Assembly: GCA_905235445.1 (NCBI GenBank)
Contig: CAJOLJ010000007.1
Span: forward strand, 1 to 64,000
Direction: 5' to 3'
DNA length: 64,000 nucleotides
Source: an uncultured Bacteroidales bacterium
Lineage (GTDB): Bacteria; Bacteroidota; Bacteroidia; Bacteroidales; UBA932
Position numbers and translations under genes: made by a program. Shown here one piece after another: positions 45,708 to 54,556 of the stretch (position 1 is the stretch's first letter; every line of letters starts with the position of its first letter). The notes under the pieces are model-generated. The model made no database searches and was not told the DNA's origin. It was given only the letters and a program-made list of their open reading frames with translations.

Positions 45708-48700
45708 TCAGCAGCCCTCCGTTGAGCGATAGGCTTGGCGGTACTCCCGTGGAGTCATCCCGAACTGGGAGGTGAACGCCTTGGAAAAATAGGAGGAGTT
45801 GGTGAAACCGACCATATACCTTGTTTCTGAAACGGTGAAATTGCCGTTCTGCAGAAGCAAGGCGGCTTTTTTCATCCTGATGGACCGGATGTATTCGACT
45901 GTGGACAGGTTGGTGAGGCTCTTGATTTTCCTGTAGAGGAACTTTTCGTTGTATCCGCTGATTTCACACAGGCGGTACACCGAGAAGCCTGAATCGTTGA
46001 TATTCTCCTCGATGATGAGGGTCACTTTCTCGAGGATTATCTCGTCGGGAGACATGCTGTTGGGCTCGGACGGGGAAGAGATCATCTCGATTCTCATCTG
46101 GTCCATGACATGTCGGTTCTTGTCGATTAGCTGGTCGATGCGCGCACAGAGCGTTTCAACATCGAAAGGCTTCCCGATGAACGCATCGATATTCAGGTCG
46201 ATGCTCTGCCGCTCCGTCTCCTTGTCATCTTTCGCGGTAAGCAGGATGATGGGAACGATGGAAAGGATCGGGATCTCCCGGATCTGGCGGCACATCTCCA
46301 GCCCGTTCATGCCTGGCATCATCACGTCGGCGATAATGAGGTCGGGAAGGATGTCCTTGCAAAGCATGATGCCTTTCTGCCCATTGTGGGCGCACATGCA
46401 GTGGTATTTATCCTGCAGCATGCCTGTAAGAAAATCACAGATGTTCGTGTTGTCATCCACGATGACGATGGTTTGCCTGCGGTTGGAGACTCTCTGGACG
46501 GAATGGGGGAGCGCAGTGTTTTCTTCGGCCCTTCCGACAGGCAGCAGGATCCGGAAGGTTGTCCCGCTTTCTTCCGAAGTCACCGAGATGTCGCCACCCA
46601 GGATATCGACGTATTTCTTGACGATGGTAAGCCCGAGGCCCGTTCCCTGCTTGCTCCCTTTCGTCCGGGATGACTGATAATACCGCTGGAAGATGAATGC
46701 GAATTCATCCTCGGGAATGCCGACGCCGGTATCGCTGATCCTGAGGGACAGCAGCCCCTTCTTCTGGTCCTGCGAAAGGGAAAGGACAACCGAGCCCCCG
46801 TCAGGGGTGTATTTGCAGGCGTTGGAAATGATGTTGGTAAGGATGGCCTCCATCTTGATGACGTCCAAATCCAGGAGCATTTTATCCTCGTCCGAGTGGA
46901 AGTTGAAATCCAGCTTGGGGAAATTGTCTTCGAATGCCTGGAAAATCTGCTTGGCGAAACCAACCAGTTCCAGGGGAGTCTTGACGATGTCCTCCGACTG
47001 CGAGGCCCTGTCATTGTAATAGTCCAGGGACATCCGGACCAGTGAGTTTATTTTCATGGCGTTGTCATGGATCATCTGCAGGGCCTTGCGCTCCTTGTCG
47101 TCGGTGCTGTCGTTGAGCAGCATGCTGACCGGGGCGATGATCATGCTCAGGGGGCTCTTGAACTCGTGGGAGACATCGGCGAAGAAGTCGATCTTGGACT
47201 TGGCCTGGGCAATTTCCCGGGCCTTCTGCAAGCGCTCCAACTTGAGTTTCTTCCGGGTATATATGTGCCTGATGGACATATACAGCAGCCATCCTGCCAG
47301 CAAGGCATAGACCAGGAGTGCCACGATGGATGCATACCAGGGACGTCTTATCCGGATGGTAAGAATCCGCCTTGCATCCTCCTCATGCGCCCCGGAAATG
47401 TTCAGCCGGTAACCCCCCGGGGAGAGGTCCGGCAGGAAGATGTGGTTGCCGTCAGCCTCGAACCAACCCTCCTTCCCGTCCAGATTGAATAGGTAATGGA
47501 CCACATTCCCATAGGAGAAGTCCGAGAAGTAGAGGTCGATGTTGTTGTGGTTGTAGGGGAGTGTCAGCACCCCGTCCGCATACCTGGCAGGAGGGATGGT
47601 CTCGATGTTGTTGACGGAGATCCGGGTGATGTAAAGCCCGGGTCCACGCTGCCCCATCTGTTCGAAGGCGTCGCCGGGATCGATGACGTCTATCCGGTCC
47701 AAAGCCCCGAGATAGACCCTCCCGGACCGCTTGTCATAATACATGCCGGAATAAGCCACATCGGTCGTGATCGCATGGATTCCCCCGGACTCCTTGTCCA
47801 GGATGAACAGGTTGTTGGCATAGGCTGCCCAGACAGAATTCTCCACTTCGATGAGGACGCTCACCTCGGAGGTCTGCCGCCCGTGCAGGTCGTAGCTTCG
47901 GACCGGGGAAGTAAGGCTTTTTGCGGGCTCGACCTTGTAGATGCGGTTCCCCGAGGCCAGCCAGATATTTCCGTCGGAGTCTTCCATCAGATTGTTCCAT
48001 CCCGTATCGGACCGAGGTCCGTCCAGCCTGAACTGCTCAAGGGACAGGGACTGGGAATTATACAGGAAGATATTCTGGTCCTCCGTCCTTATCCAGATCC
48101 TTCCCAGGGTATCCTTGGCAACCTGCAGCACGAGGTTGTTTGAAAGGCCGTCGGCCATCGACACTTCATCAACTATCCTGTCATCCTTGATGCAGGCAAG
48201 ACCTGAGAAGGAAGCGATCCAGTATCGGTCCCCTTCGAACAGCAGGTCGAAGACGTTGGACCTCCGCATATCGGAGAGGGGAACGAAGGCTTTGTCCCGC
48301 TCGCTGTATTTGACGATGCCGGCGGCGGTTTCGAACCAAACGTCCCCGGTATAAGGATTCTCCTTGATGCGGCGTATCTTGTTATGGGGGAAAGGATGCT
48401 GAGGGTCCCTCATCCTGTACCAGACCGGTTCATCGCCCCCGTCCTGGCTGCCGTCGAACAACAGCAGACCGTAACTTCCGCCGGCAAAGACATGGCCATG
48501 GGAATCGCTGCAGATGCTGCTGTAAAGGTTGTTCGTGGCGACAGACGTGACATCGAGCGTCTGGATGAGGCGCTTTTCCCGGTAAAGCATCAGGCCCGTA
48601 TCGCTTCCGAACCAGAGATTGCCCTGGGCATCGCGGATAATCCGCCAGACGACATTGTCCAGGCTCATCACGGGTTCCCCGCCCCGGTCCGGCCAGCAGG

Positions 48701-49490
48701 AATACATGCCGTTGTCCGTACCGACAAGGTAACGGCCATTGTCTTCGCACAGGGTTTTGACCCAGGCGAAAGGGGAGACCAACCTGACACTTCTGTCAGG
48801 GACTCCGACTTCGAAAAGCGCACTGGAGGAACCGACGAGAAAACGGTCCTGGCCATAGGCGACGATGGCATCGATGGAGCCGGGAGGCACCCTGAAGTCT
48901 TCCCTGCCGAAAGTCGCTTTCAGCCGCCACCCGTCCAGGTCGTAAATCCGCACTTCCGCCGGAAGATATGTGCCCAGGGCCATGGTGTTCCCCTCGATGC
49001 AGATCGTACGTATGTTCAGCACTTTGTCCAAGGCTACTTCCGACAATTCACCGGTGGGGATGTCGTACCGAAAAAGTCCGGCCCTCGAACCCACCCACAC
49101 GGTTTGCCCTTCCCCGCACAGGTCGAAAACCTCGATTCCCACAAGCGGGTCAAGGGAGAGGAACGTTCCCTGGAGAGTGTCGTATATCACCAGGCCGTTC
49201 ACGCATCCAAGAAGGACCTTGTCATCCAGGCAGAACAGGTCATTTACCTGGAAGTGGTCGTTGTTGCCGTCGCGGTCCAGGCACAGGACGGGCTCATACC
49301 CGTCATAACAGTAGAGGTTCTTGTCGGTCCCGAACCAAATCTGCTTTTTGGAGTCCTGCGCGATGGACCGGATCGAGAGAGACTCGGTCCCGCGTACGAC
49401 CTCCGGGGCGCTGGGGGTGACCGCTCCCTTCGAAGGTAGGGGCGACAGCCCCAGGCAGAAACTCACGACAAATGCGAATCTATTCTTCAT
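45708..49490 (-). CDS. Hybrid two-component system regulator (HTCS), complete
   Basis: 1260 aa, all in one frame. Signal peptide, then a periplasmic two-propeller sensor (repeats such as QIWFGTDKNLYCYDGY, NLWFGSDTGLMLYR, DVWFETAAGIVKY) and a Y_Y_Y-type domain to about residue 720. A membrane helix lies near 730-750. HisKA has DVSHEFKSPLSMIIAPVSML (His about 774); the HATPase has IISNACKYTPDGGS, DTGVGIPEDEF and GTGLGLTIVKKY. The receiver carries LIIADVMMPGMNGLEMC (Asp about 1054) and IGKPFD. The AraC-type DNA-binding domain ends with NFTVSETRYMVGFTNSSYFSKAF. It is divergent from the mannan-type PUL and is its likely activator. Every module of the family is present. Confidence 0.97.
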   Translation of the reverse strand: MKNRFAFVVSFCLGLSPLPSKGAVTPSAPEVVRGTESLSIRSIAQDSKKQIWFGTDKNLYCYDGYEPVLCLDRDGNNDHFQVNDLFCLDDKVLLGCVNGLVIYDTLQGTFLSLDPLVGIEVFDLCGEGQTVWVGSRAGLFRYDIPTGELSEVALDKVLNIRTICIEGNTMALGTYLPAEVRIYDLDGWRLKATFGREDFRVPPGSIDAIVAYGQDRFLVGSSSALFEVGVPDRSVRLVSPFAWVKTLCEDNGRYLVGTDNGMYSCWPDRGGEPVMSLDNVVWRIIRDAQGNLWFGSDTGLMLYREKRLIQTLDVTSVATNNLYSSICSDSHGHVFAGGSYGLLLFDGSQDGGDEPVWYRMRDPQHPFPHNKIRRIKENPYTGDVWFETAAGIVKYSERDKAFVPLSDMRRSNVFDLLFEGDRYWIASFSGLACIKDDRIVDEVSMADGLSNNLVLQVAKDTLGRIWIRTEDQNIFLYNSQSLSLEQFRLDGPRSDTGWNNLMEDSDGNIWLASGNRIYKVEPAKSLTSPVRSYDLHGRQTSEVSVLIEVENSVWAAYANNLFILDKESGGIHAITTDVAYSGMYYDKRSGRVYLGALDRIDVIDPGDAFEQMGQRGPGLYITRISVNNIETIPPARYADGVLTLPYNHNNIDLYFSDFSYGNVVHYLFNLDGKEGWFEADGNHIFLPDLSPGGYRLNISGAHEEDARRILTIRIRRPWYASIVALLVYALLAGWLLYMSIRHIYTRKKLKLERLQKAREIAQAKSKIDFFADVSHEFKSPLSMIIAPVSMLLNDSTDDKERKALQMIHDNAMKINSLVRMSLDYYNDRASQSEDIVKTPLELVGFAKQIFQAFEDNFPKLDFNFHSDEDKMLLDLDVIKMEAILTNIISNACKYTPDGGSVVLSLSQDQKKGLLSLRISDTGVGIPEDEFAFIFQRYYQSSRTKGSKQGTGLGLTIVKKYVDILGGDISVTSEESGTTFRILLPVGRAEENTALPHSVQRVSNRRQTIVIVDDNTNICDFLTGMLQDKYHCMCAHNGQKGIMLCKDILPDLIIADVMMPGMNGLEMCRQIREIPILSIVPIILLTAKDDKETERQSIDLNIDAFIGKPFDVETLCARIDQLIDKNRHVMDQMRIEMISSPSEPNSMSPDEIILEKVTLIIEENINDSGFSVYRLCEISGYNEKFLYRKIKSLTNLSTVEYIRSIRMKKAALLLQNGNFTVSETRYMVGFTNSSYFSKAFTSQFGMTPREYRQAYRSTEGC

Positions 49491-49828
49491 GGGCGAATGA
49501 ATTTAGGCATCAAAATAGACATTCCCATGTACGATTCCTAGTGTTTGTCTGAAAATTATCCGAATTCGTACGATTTTGTTTCGACAGGCGGGATTGCATC
49601 GGCTAATTTTGCATGTGTGGTATTTTGCAAGACCTCGCACAGAGGGGCAAGAAAGTCAATCCCTTAGTACTCTGCATCAATCCCGGTTTTCCTTCCGTAC
49701 AGCCTTTATTACTTGATGGTAAAATCGTATCAGTATTTTAGAAATATACCATCATTTGATAACACCGAACATACAATAATCCCTGTTTCCATTACAGCAA
49801 TCAATCACCCATTAAATCAACAAGCCTT
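49491..49828 (+). promoter_or_regulatory. Divergent region between HTCS and SusC remnant
   Basis: No gene seen. TAATTTTG at 49604-49611 is the best -7 element for the plus strand, with a long leader (about 215 bases). A TTTG at 49575-49578 is spaced 25 bases, wider than usual. The AT-rich stretch 49720-49800 precedes the SusC start. A binding site for the HTCS is expected here but no clear repeat stood out. Confidence 0.4.
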
Positions 49829-50392
49829 ATGATGAACAAACTGCTCAGGATTGCGCTAGCCGCTATTCTCCTGCTTGCCACTGTAGGTGTCCTGCATGCC
49901 CAGAACCGGATTTCCGGGACGGTCCGGGACACCAATGGTGAACCCATCATCGGAGCCAGCGTCCTCTTGAAGGGCTCGACTTCGGTCGGAACGGTTTCCG
50001 ACGCCGCCGGCGTCTTTTCGCTGTCGGTTCCGGACAATGCCGTGCTCGTGTGTTCCTGTATCGGCTACTCCGAACAGGAAATCGCCCTCAGAGGGGGACA
50101 GCATGAAGTTAACTTCGTCTTAAGCGAGGACAGCGAGTTCCTCGAGGAGACCGTCGTCATCGGCTACGGTACCCAGAAGAAGAGCGATGTGACCGGTTCT
50201 GTCGCATCGGCTGGCAATATGTCGACGGGGGCTGCACCAAACTGGACGGAGGCGGTTCCATGTGCATGCTCAGGGATCCCCGGACCGGCGACTACAGCAT
50301 CATCGTGGAGACGAAGGATGCGACAGCGCCCCAGACCGTCCGCATCACCCTTCCCAAAGGACTTTCCCGCAACAGTCTCTGTGTGTGGCTAA
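49829..50392 (+). pseudogene. SusC/RagA gene remnant (N-terminal fragment joined to GH59)
   Basis: The first 126-127 codons are an ordinary SusC: signal peptide (AAILLLATVGVLHAQ), the carboxypeptidase-regulatory-like domain (ISGTVRDTNGEPIIGASVLL) and the TonB box region LEETVVIGYGTQKKSDVTGSVAS. At 50207-50211 this stops matching any SusC. The following bases are GH59 sequence read in a wrong frame until a stop at 50392. The plug, the barrel and the SusD partner that must follow are missing. Either a deletion of several kilobases or an assembly join made this. Confidence 0.9.
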
Positions 50393-51228
50393 GCAACGAG
50401 AGGGAGCAGTTTGTCCGCCAGGGGGACCTATCTCCCCGCGGAGGGACCCTGACACTTGACCTGGAAAGCGGAAGCGTATATTCCTTCTCGACCACCAGGG
50501 GACAGGTAAAGGGGGCGTTCGAGGACATTCCCTCCTCCAAGGCGTTCCCCTTCCCGTACGAGGACACTTTCGAGCAGTACACCAGGCCTGAGGATTACGG
50601 ATACCTTCCCCATTACCTGGCCGACCTCATCGGCTGTTTCGAACTTACCCAGAGGCCCGACCACAGGGGCCGGTGCATCCGTCAGACCGTCAGCGAACAT
50701 ACCCTCAGCTGGGCGCCCGAGTGGCATCACTATACCATCCTCGGAGACGTTCAGTGGCAGGATTATGAAGTCAGCGCCGACGTGTATCTCAATCCCGGGG
50801 ACGAAGCCGGCGTAATGGGACGCCTCTGCGATGTGGGCAGCGGTTACGGCATATGGGCGAAGGGCTATTATCTCAAACTCGATGACCGGGGCAAGTGCAC
50901 GCTTGTCCTTACCCGTGGCAGACCCAATCCCAGGGAACCCATCGGAGATGCCGAGCAGCAGGCTGCCATCCTGGCAAGGAAGGATGTGGAAAGGGGCGGT
51001 GAGTACACGCTCGCCGAGGTTACACTCCCCTCAGTCTCCGCCTGTCAGTGGCGCAACCTCCGCCTTCGCTTTGAAGGGGACACCGTAACAGGATATGTGG
51101 ACGGAGAGGAAGTACTCCAGGCTGAATCGGGCCATTACACGCACGGGATGGCCGGTCTGGTGGCTCCGCTCCAGGAAAAGAAAGTGAGCACCCCTTATTT
51201 CGACAATCTCAGGGTCGTTCCCCTTTGA
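50209..51228 (+). pseudogene. GH59 galactocerebrosidase-like C-terminal fragment
   Basis: C-terminal portion of a family 59 enzyme, whose best-known member is human galactosylceramidase (GALC). The fragment opens with GWQYVDGGCTKLDGGGS, the family's barrel-to-sandwich region, with no start codon before it. Then come DYSIIVETKD, the beta-sandwich, and KGAFEDIPSSKAFPFPYEDTF, which corresponds to GALC [21 protein letters not shown]. A laminin-G-like lectin domain closes the protein (LSWAPEWHHYTILGDVQW, DTVTGYVDGEEV, PYFDNLRVV). The catalytic TIM barrel is absent, so the piece cannot be an active glycosidase. An internal ATG at 50260 could in principle start a 322-aa lectin-like product, but it would have no signal peptide. 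Confidence 0.85.
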
Positions 51229-51260
51229 AGATAAGCAAAACGATTTTATATTTGTAAACC

Positions 51261-52328
51261 ATGAAAAGAATCCTCCTCCTCGTCATTGTCAGCATGTTGA
51301 TGATCCTGCCATCTTTTGCCCAGTGGCAGCGTCGTCCCCTCACCCCTGCCGACACCCTCAAATCCGTCGTCACGCACCCCGACGGCTCGGTAACCTTCAG
51401 AATCTACGCACCCGAGGCGCACAGTGTCGCGCTCGGGAGCGACCTTACGGGAAAAGGAACGTTCACGAAAGATGAAAACGGCATCTGGAGCGCCACCATC
51501 CCGGACCTCCAGCCTCTCGCATACCGCTACCATTTCGTGGTGGACGGAGTGCAGGTGTACGATCCCCGGTCCCCTCGCATAAATGACCGCCGTCCCGTCC
51601 TGCAACTCACCAAGGGCGAGGACCTGTTCTGGGCGCATAAGGATGTGCCCCATGGGGCCATCGCCACCCTCCGCTATCCTTCCTCCACGACAGGAGGGGA
51701 ACGCCAGCTCCATGTCTGGACCCCGGCAGGCTACCACGCCTCCGGCAAGGCGCTGCCCGTCCTGTATCTCGTGCACGGCGCAGGTGACTCCGATGCCGAC
51801 TGGACGCAGGTCGGTTGCGCCGGCGATATCCTGGACAACCTCCTCTCCGAAGGAAAAATCGTACCGATGGTCGTCGTCATGCCTGACGGAGCCATGCGAG
51901 TCGACCAGTTCCCCGATGAACTTACCAACGATATCCGGCCTTTCATAGAGAAAAACTACAAGATTAAGAAAGGGCGGGCGAATACCGCCCTTGCGGGCCT
52001 CTCCATGGGCGGCATGGAGACCAAGGCGACCATTACAGCCCATCCCACGGACTACTGCTATGTCGGCATTTTCAGCGGGGGAACCCTCTCGGTGGAGGAA
52101 TCGAGGTCGATGAAGGGTTTCCGTGAGGCCAACAAGCTGATTTTCATTAACTACGGAAGCAAAGAAGTCGAGAATCTGCGGGAGGGGCGTCCCGATCCTG
52201 CCAAGTTGACCCGTGAACTGGGGGAGTCCGGGCTCAATGCCCATTATCTGGTAACGCCGGACTCTGCGCACGAATGGAAGACCTGGCGCCTCGCCCTGTA
52301 CGAATTCTCCCAGCTTCTCTTCAAATAG
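51261..52328 (+). CDS. CE1-like carbohydrate esterase with N-terminal E-set domain
   Basis: 355 aa, signal peptide ending PSFAQ. An early-set (CBM48-like) beta domain covers about residues 30-115 (DGSVTFRIYAPEAHSVALGSD, YRYHFVVDGVQVYDPRSP). The alpha/beta-hydrolase (esterase D/CE1) domain follows with VLYLVHGAGDSDADW, the nucleophile Ser248 in LAGLSMGGMET, and the likely catalytic His in PDSAHEWKTW. Enzymes of this layout remove acetyl or feruloyl groups from plant glycans. Acetyl-mannan is the natural candidate given the GH26 neighbours, by inference. It starts 32 bases after the GH59 piece and 8 bases before the next gene. Confidence 0.92.
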   Translation: MKRILLLVIVSMLMILPSFAQWQRRPLTPADTLKSVVTHPDGSVTFRIYAPEAHSVALGSDLTGKGTFTKDENGIWSATIPDLQPLAYRYHFVVDGVQVYDPRSPRINDRRPVLQLTKGEDLFWAHKDVPHGAIATLRYPSSTTGGERQLHVWTPAGYHASGKALPVLYLVHGAGDSDADWTQVGCAGDILDNLLSEGKIVPMVVVMPDGAMRVDQFPDELTNDIRPFIEKNYKIKKGRANTALAGLSMGGMETKATITAHPTDYCYVGIFSGGTLSVEESRSMKGFREANKLIFINYGSKEVENLREGRPDPAKLTRELGESGLNAHYLVTPDSAHEWKTWRLALYEFSQLLFK

Positions 52329-52336
52329 GTCCAGGG

Positions 52337-53263
52337 ATGAAAAGGATAGTAGCATTGGCCTTGGCCCTTCTCGCTGTGGCTTGCAGTGGGCCGAAGGGAG
52401 CAAGCGACCCCGCCCCCGAGATAACCCAGGCCACCTACCGGCTCTACGAGGGTCCCGCTCCCGGAAGCGAAGACTGGGACTGGGAAGAGTACAAGTATGT
52501 GGACGGGAACGGAGAGGAGTACTACACCAACATCAAGGATCCGGAGATTGTCGCTTTCTTCCCGCCGAAGGAGATAGCTACCGGGGCTGCGATGATTGTC
52601 TGTCCCGGGGGAAGTTTCCGGGTCAATTATTTCACCAAGGAAGGGGCCAACGAGGCCCTGTGGTTGGCCCAGCACGGGGTGACCGCCTTCGTCCTGAAGT
52701 ACCGGCTCATCCATTTCGCACGTAACGAAGAAGAGGCGTTCTATGAGCCCAAAGGCCAGAGTGCCCCAGTGTACACACCCGAGGAGCAAAAGCAGTTCGA
52801 TGCCTACAGGAAAGCGGCCCTGGGCCTGTACAACGATGACGGCCGGGCGGCCGTGGCCTACGTGCGCAGCCATGCTGCGCAGTGGGGAATCGACCCGGAG
52901 AGGATCGGTCTTCTGGGCTTCTCCGCCGGGGCGATGCTCGTTTCGGACGTAGCCCTTCACCATACGCCGGAGAGCCGCCCCAACCTCGTAGCACCGATCT
53001 ACGGAGCCGCATTCAATCTGCCCGAGAAACTCCCCGAGGACGCCGCGCCCCTTTTCGTGGCCGCACCTGAGTTCGACCTGTTCCAGGGGTTGACCGGCAT
53101 CGACATGGTGGGGGCCTGGCGCGATGCGGGAATTCCCGCAGAAGCTCACTATTTCGCCTGCGACAGCCATGGTTTCGGGTATTATCCGGACCGGGAGCGT
53201 CCCTCCTACGTGTGGATCGACCTGCTGTACGCATTCATGAAGAAGACCGGTTTCATCAAATAG
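52337..53263 (+). CDS. Alpha/beta-hydrolase lipoprotein (BD-FAE/acetylesterase-like)
   Basis: 308 aa from the ATG at 52337, which opens a lipoprotein signal (LALLAVACSG, Cys16). Alpha/beta-hydrolase fold with the oxyanion-side block MIVCPGGSFRVNY, nucleophile Ser196 in LLGFSAGAMLVS, Asp in AAPEFDLF and catalytic His in ACDSHGFGYYP. The set resembles Bacteroidota PUL esterases acting on acetylated or feruloylated oligosaccharides. It is the second esterase candidate in the operon and lies between the CE1-like and the beta-lactamase-fold genes with gaps of 8 and 10 bases. Confidence 0.88.
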   Translation: MKRIVALALALLAVACSGPKGASDPAPEITQATYRLYEGPAPGSEDWDWEEYKYVDGNGEEYYTNIKDPEIVAFFPPKEIATGAAMIVCPGGSFRVNYFTKEGANEALWLAQHGVTAFVLKYRLIHFARNEEEAFYEPKGQSAPVYTPEEQKQFDAYRKAALGLYNDDGRAAVAYVRSHAAQWGIDPERIGLLGFSAGAMLVSDVALHHTPESRPNLVAPIYGAAFNLPEKLPEDAAPLFVAAPEFDLFQGLTGIDMVGAWRDAGIPAEAHYFACDSHGFGYYPDRERPSYVWIDLLYAFMKKTGFIK

Positions 53264-53273
53264 ACCCATTGTC

Positions 53274-54536
53274 ATGAAAAGAGTCATATTGGCAGCCGCT
53301 CTCCTCACTGCCCTGTTTATCCCCTCGTGCAAGCGGCACGACATTCCCGAGGAGTTCAACTACAAGGTCAAACCGGAAAAATTGGGAGTCAGCGCTGAGA
53401 AGATATCCTCACTCGATGACATCCTGCAGGGCTTCGTGGAAGAGGGGAAGGTGCCGTGCGTAACCGCTTTCATCGCCAAGGGCGGCAATGTGGTATATGA
53501 GAAGTCTTTCGGGTTCAAGGACCTGGAAAACAAGGTTCCTGCACGTCCCGACGACATCTACGTCCTCTTTTCCCAGACCAAGGCCATCGTCGCAGTAGCG
53601 CTCATGACCCTGTATGAACAGGGAAAGTTTGACCTGGACGACCCTATCTCGAAGTATATCCCGGGATTCTCCGAACAGGTCCTGACCTCTGTGGGGGACG
53701 ATGGGACCTATACGGTCGTTCCGGCTGAGAGGCCGGTAAGTGTCGGGGACCTTCTGTGCCACTCCTCCGGGTACCTGGCCCCGCTTACCAACAAATTGAA
53801 CCGGATCCTGGGGTCATCCGGACAGGGGCCCTTCGCCCCCAGGGGAACCGTTGGTGAAGGCGTCGAATCCAACAAGACCCTTCCCCTCGGATTCCAGCCG
53901 GGGACGCAGTGGAATTACAACTTCGACATGGACGTGGTCGCCTACCTCGTGGAGATCTTATCGGGCAAGTCCCTCCAGGAGTACCTCAGGGAGACTCTGT
54001 TCATCCCTTTGGGAATGGACTTTACGGCCTACTATTACGACGACCCTTCGCTCAAGGACCGCTTTGTATGCACCTATTCCAAAGAGGACGGCAAGTTCGT
54101 CAAGTCCCGGATGTCAGGCATCGACCATCTCTTCGACGGTCCCAAGACCTATGCCGGCGGAACCTTCGGGCTCTGGGGCCCCATCCAGGACTATGCCAAG
54201 TTCTGCCAGATGCTGGAAAACGGGGGTGAATTCAACTATCACCGCATCCTAAGGAGCGAGACCGTCCAGCTCATGCTCCAGAACAGGCTTCCGGAAGTGA
54301 ACGGCGGTGGCGAAGGCTTCCGCTTCGGACTCGGTTTCGAACTCTTCACCCATCCGGACAAGAAGAAGATAGCCCCGCAGATGAGCGACAGCTGCTTCCG
54401 TTGGGGCGGAGCTGCCGGTACGGAATATCTGATAGATCCCGACAACGACCTTGTCATCCTGTATTACATCAGCGTGAGGGGGGATACCGGAACCTATCCC
54501 GTATTCCTCAAGGCTGCCTACGACCTTTTCGAATAA
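53274..54536 (+). CDS. Serine hydrolase of the beta-lactamase/esterase fold
   Basis: 420 aa lipoprotein (Cys19, FIPSC). Class C beta-lactamase-like family, which in PULs includes esterases and transacylases rather than antibiotic enzymes. The SxxK motif is SQTK (Ser100, Lys103) in YVLFSQTKAIVAVAL. The YxN-type motif is WNYNFDMDVVAYL, and the third motif (KTG/HxG) is probably RWGGAAGTEYL. GDLLCHSSGYLAPL is another family block. Probably an esterase for acylated mannan in this setting; the substrate is inferred from neighbours only. It is in the same operon, 20 bases ahead of the epimerase fusion. Confidence 0.88.
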   Translation: MKRVILAAALLTALFIPSCKRHDIPEEFNYKVKPEKLGVSAEKISSLDDILQGFVEEGKVPCVTAFIAKGGNVVYEKSFGFKDLENKVPARPDDIYVLFSQTKAIVAVALMTLYEQGKFDLDDPISKYIPGFSEQVLTSVGDDGTYTVVPAERPVSVGDLLCHSSGYLAPLTNKLNRILGSSGQGPFAPRGTVGEGVESNKTLPLGFQPGTQWNYNFDMDVVAYLVEILSGKSLQEYLRETLFIPLGMDFTAYYYDDPSLKDRFVCTYSKEDGKFVKSRMSGIDHLFDGPKTYAGGTFGLWGPIQDYAKFCQMLENGGEFNYHRILRSETVQLMLQNRLPEVNGGGEGFRFGLGFELFTHPDKKKIAPQMSDSCFRWGGAAGTEYLIDPDNDLVILYYISVRGDTGTYPVFLKAAYDLFE

Positions 54537-54556
54537 GTAACCCAATCGGATAAACT

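Noticed and set aside
49829..51228. SusC shufflon (phase-variable recombination of SusC genes) as cause of the chimera
   Set aside because: No inverted repeats or recombinase were seen, and the partner sequence is a GH59 enzyme rather than another SusC. Deletion or misassembly is simpler.
50260..51228. Intact small lectin gene starting at 50260
   Set aside because: There is no signal peptide or promoter, and GH59 family sequence continues upstream of this ATG to 50209, so it is the tail of a larger gene.
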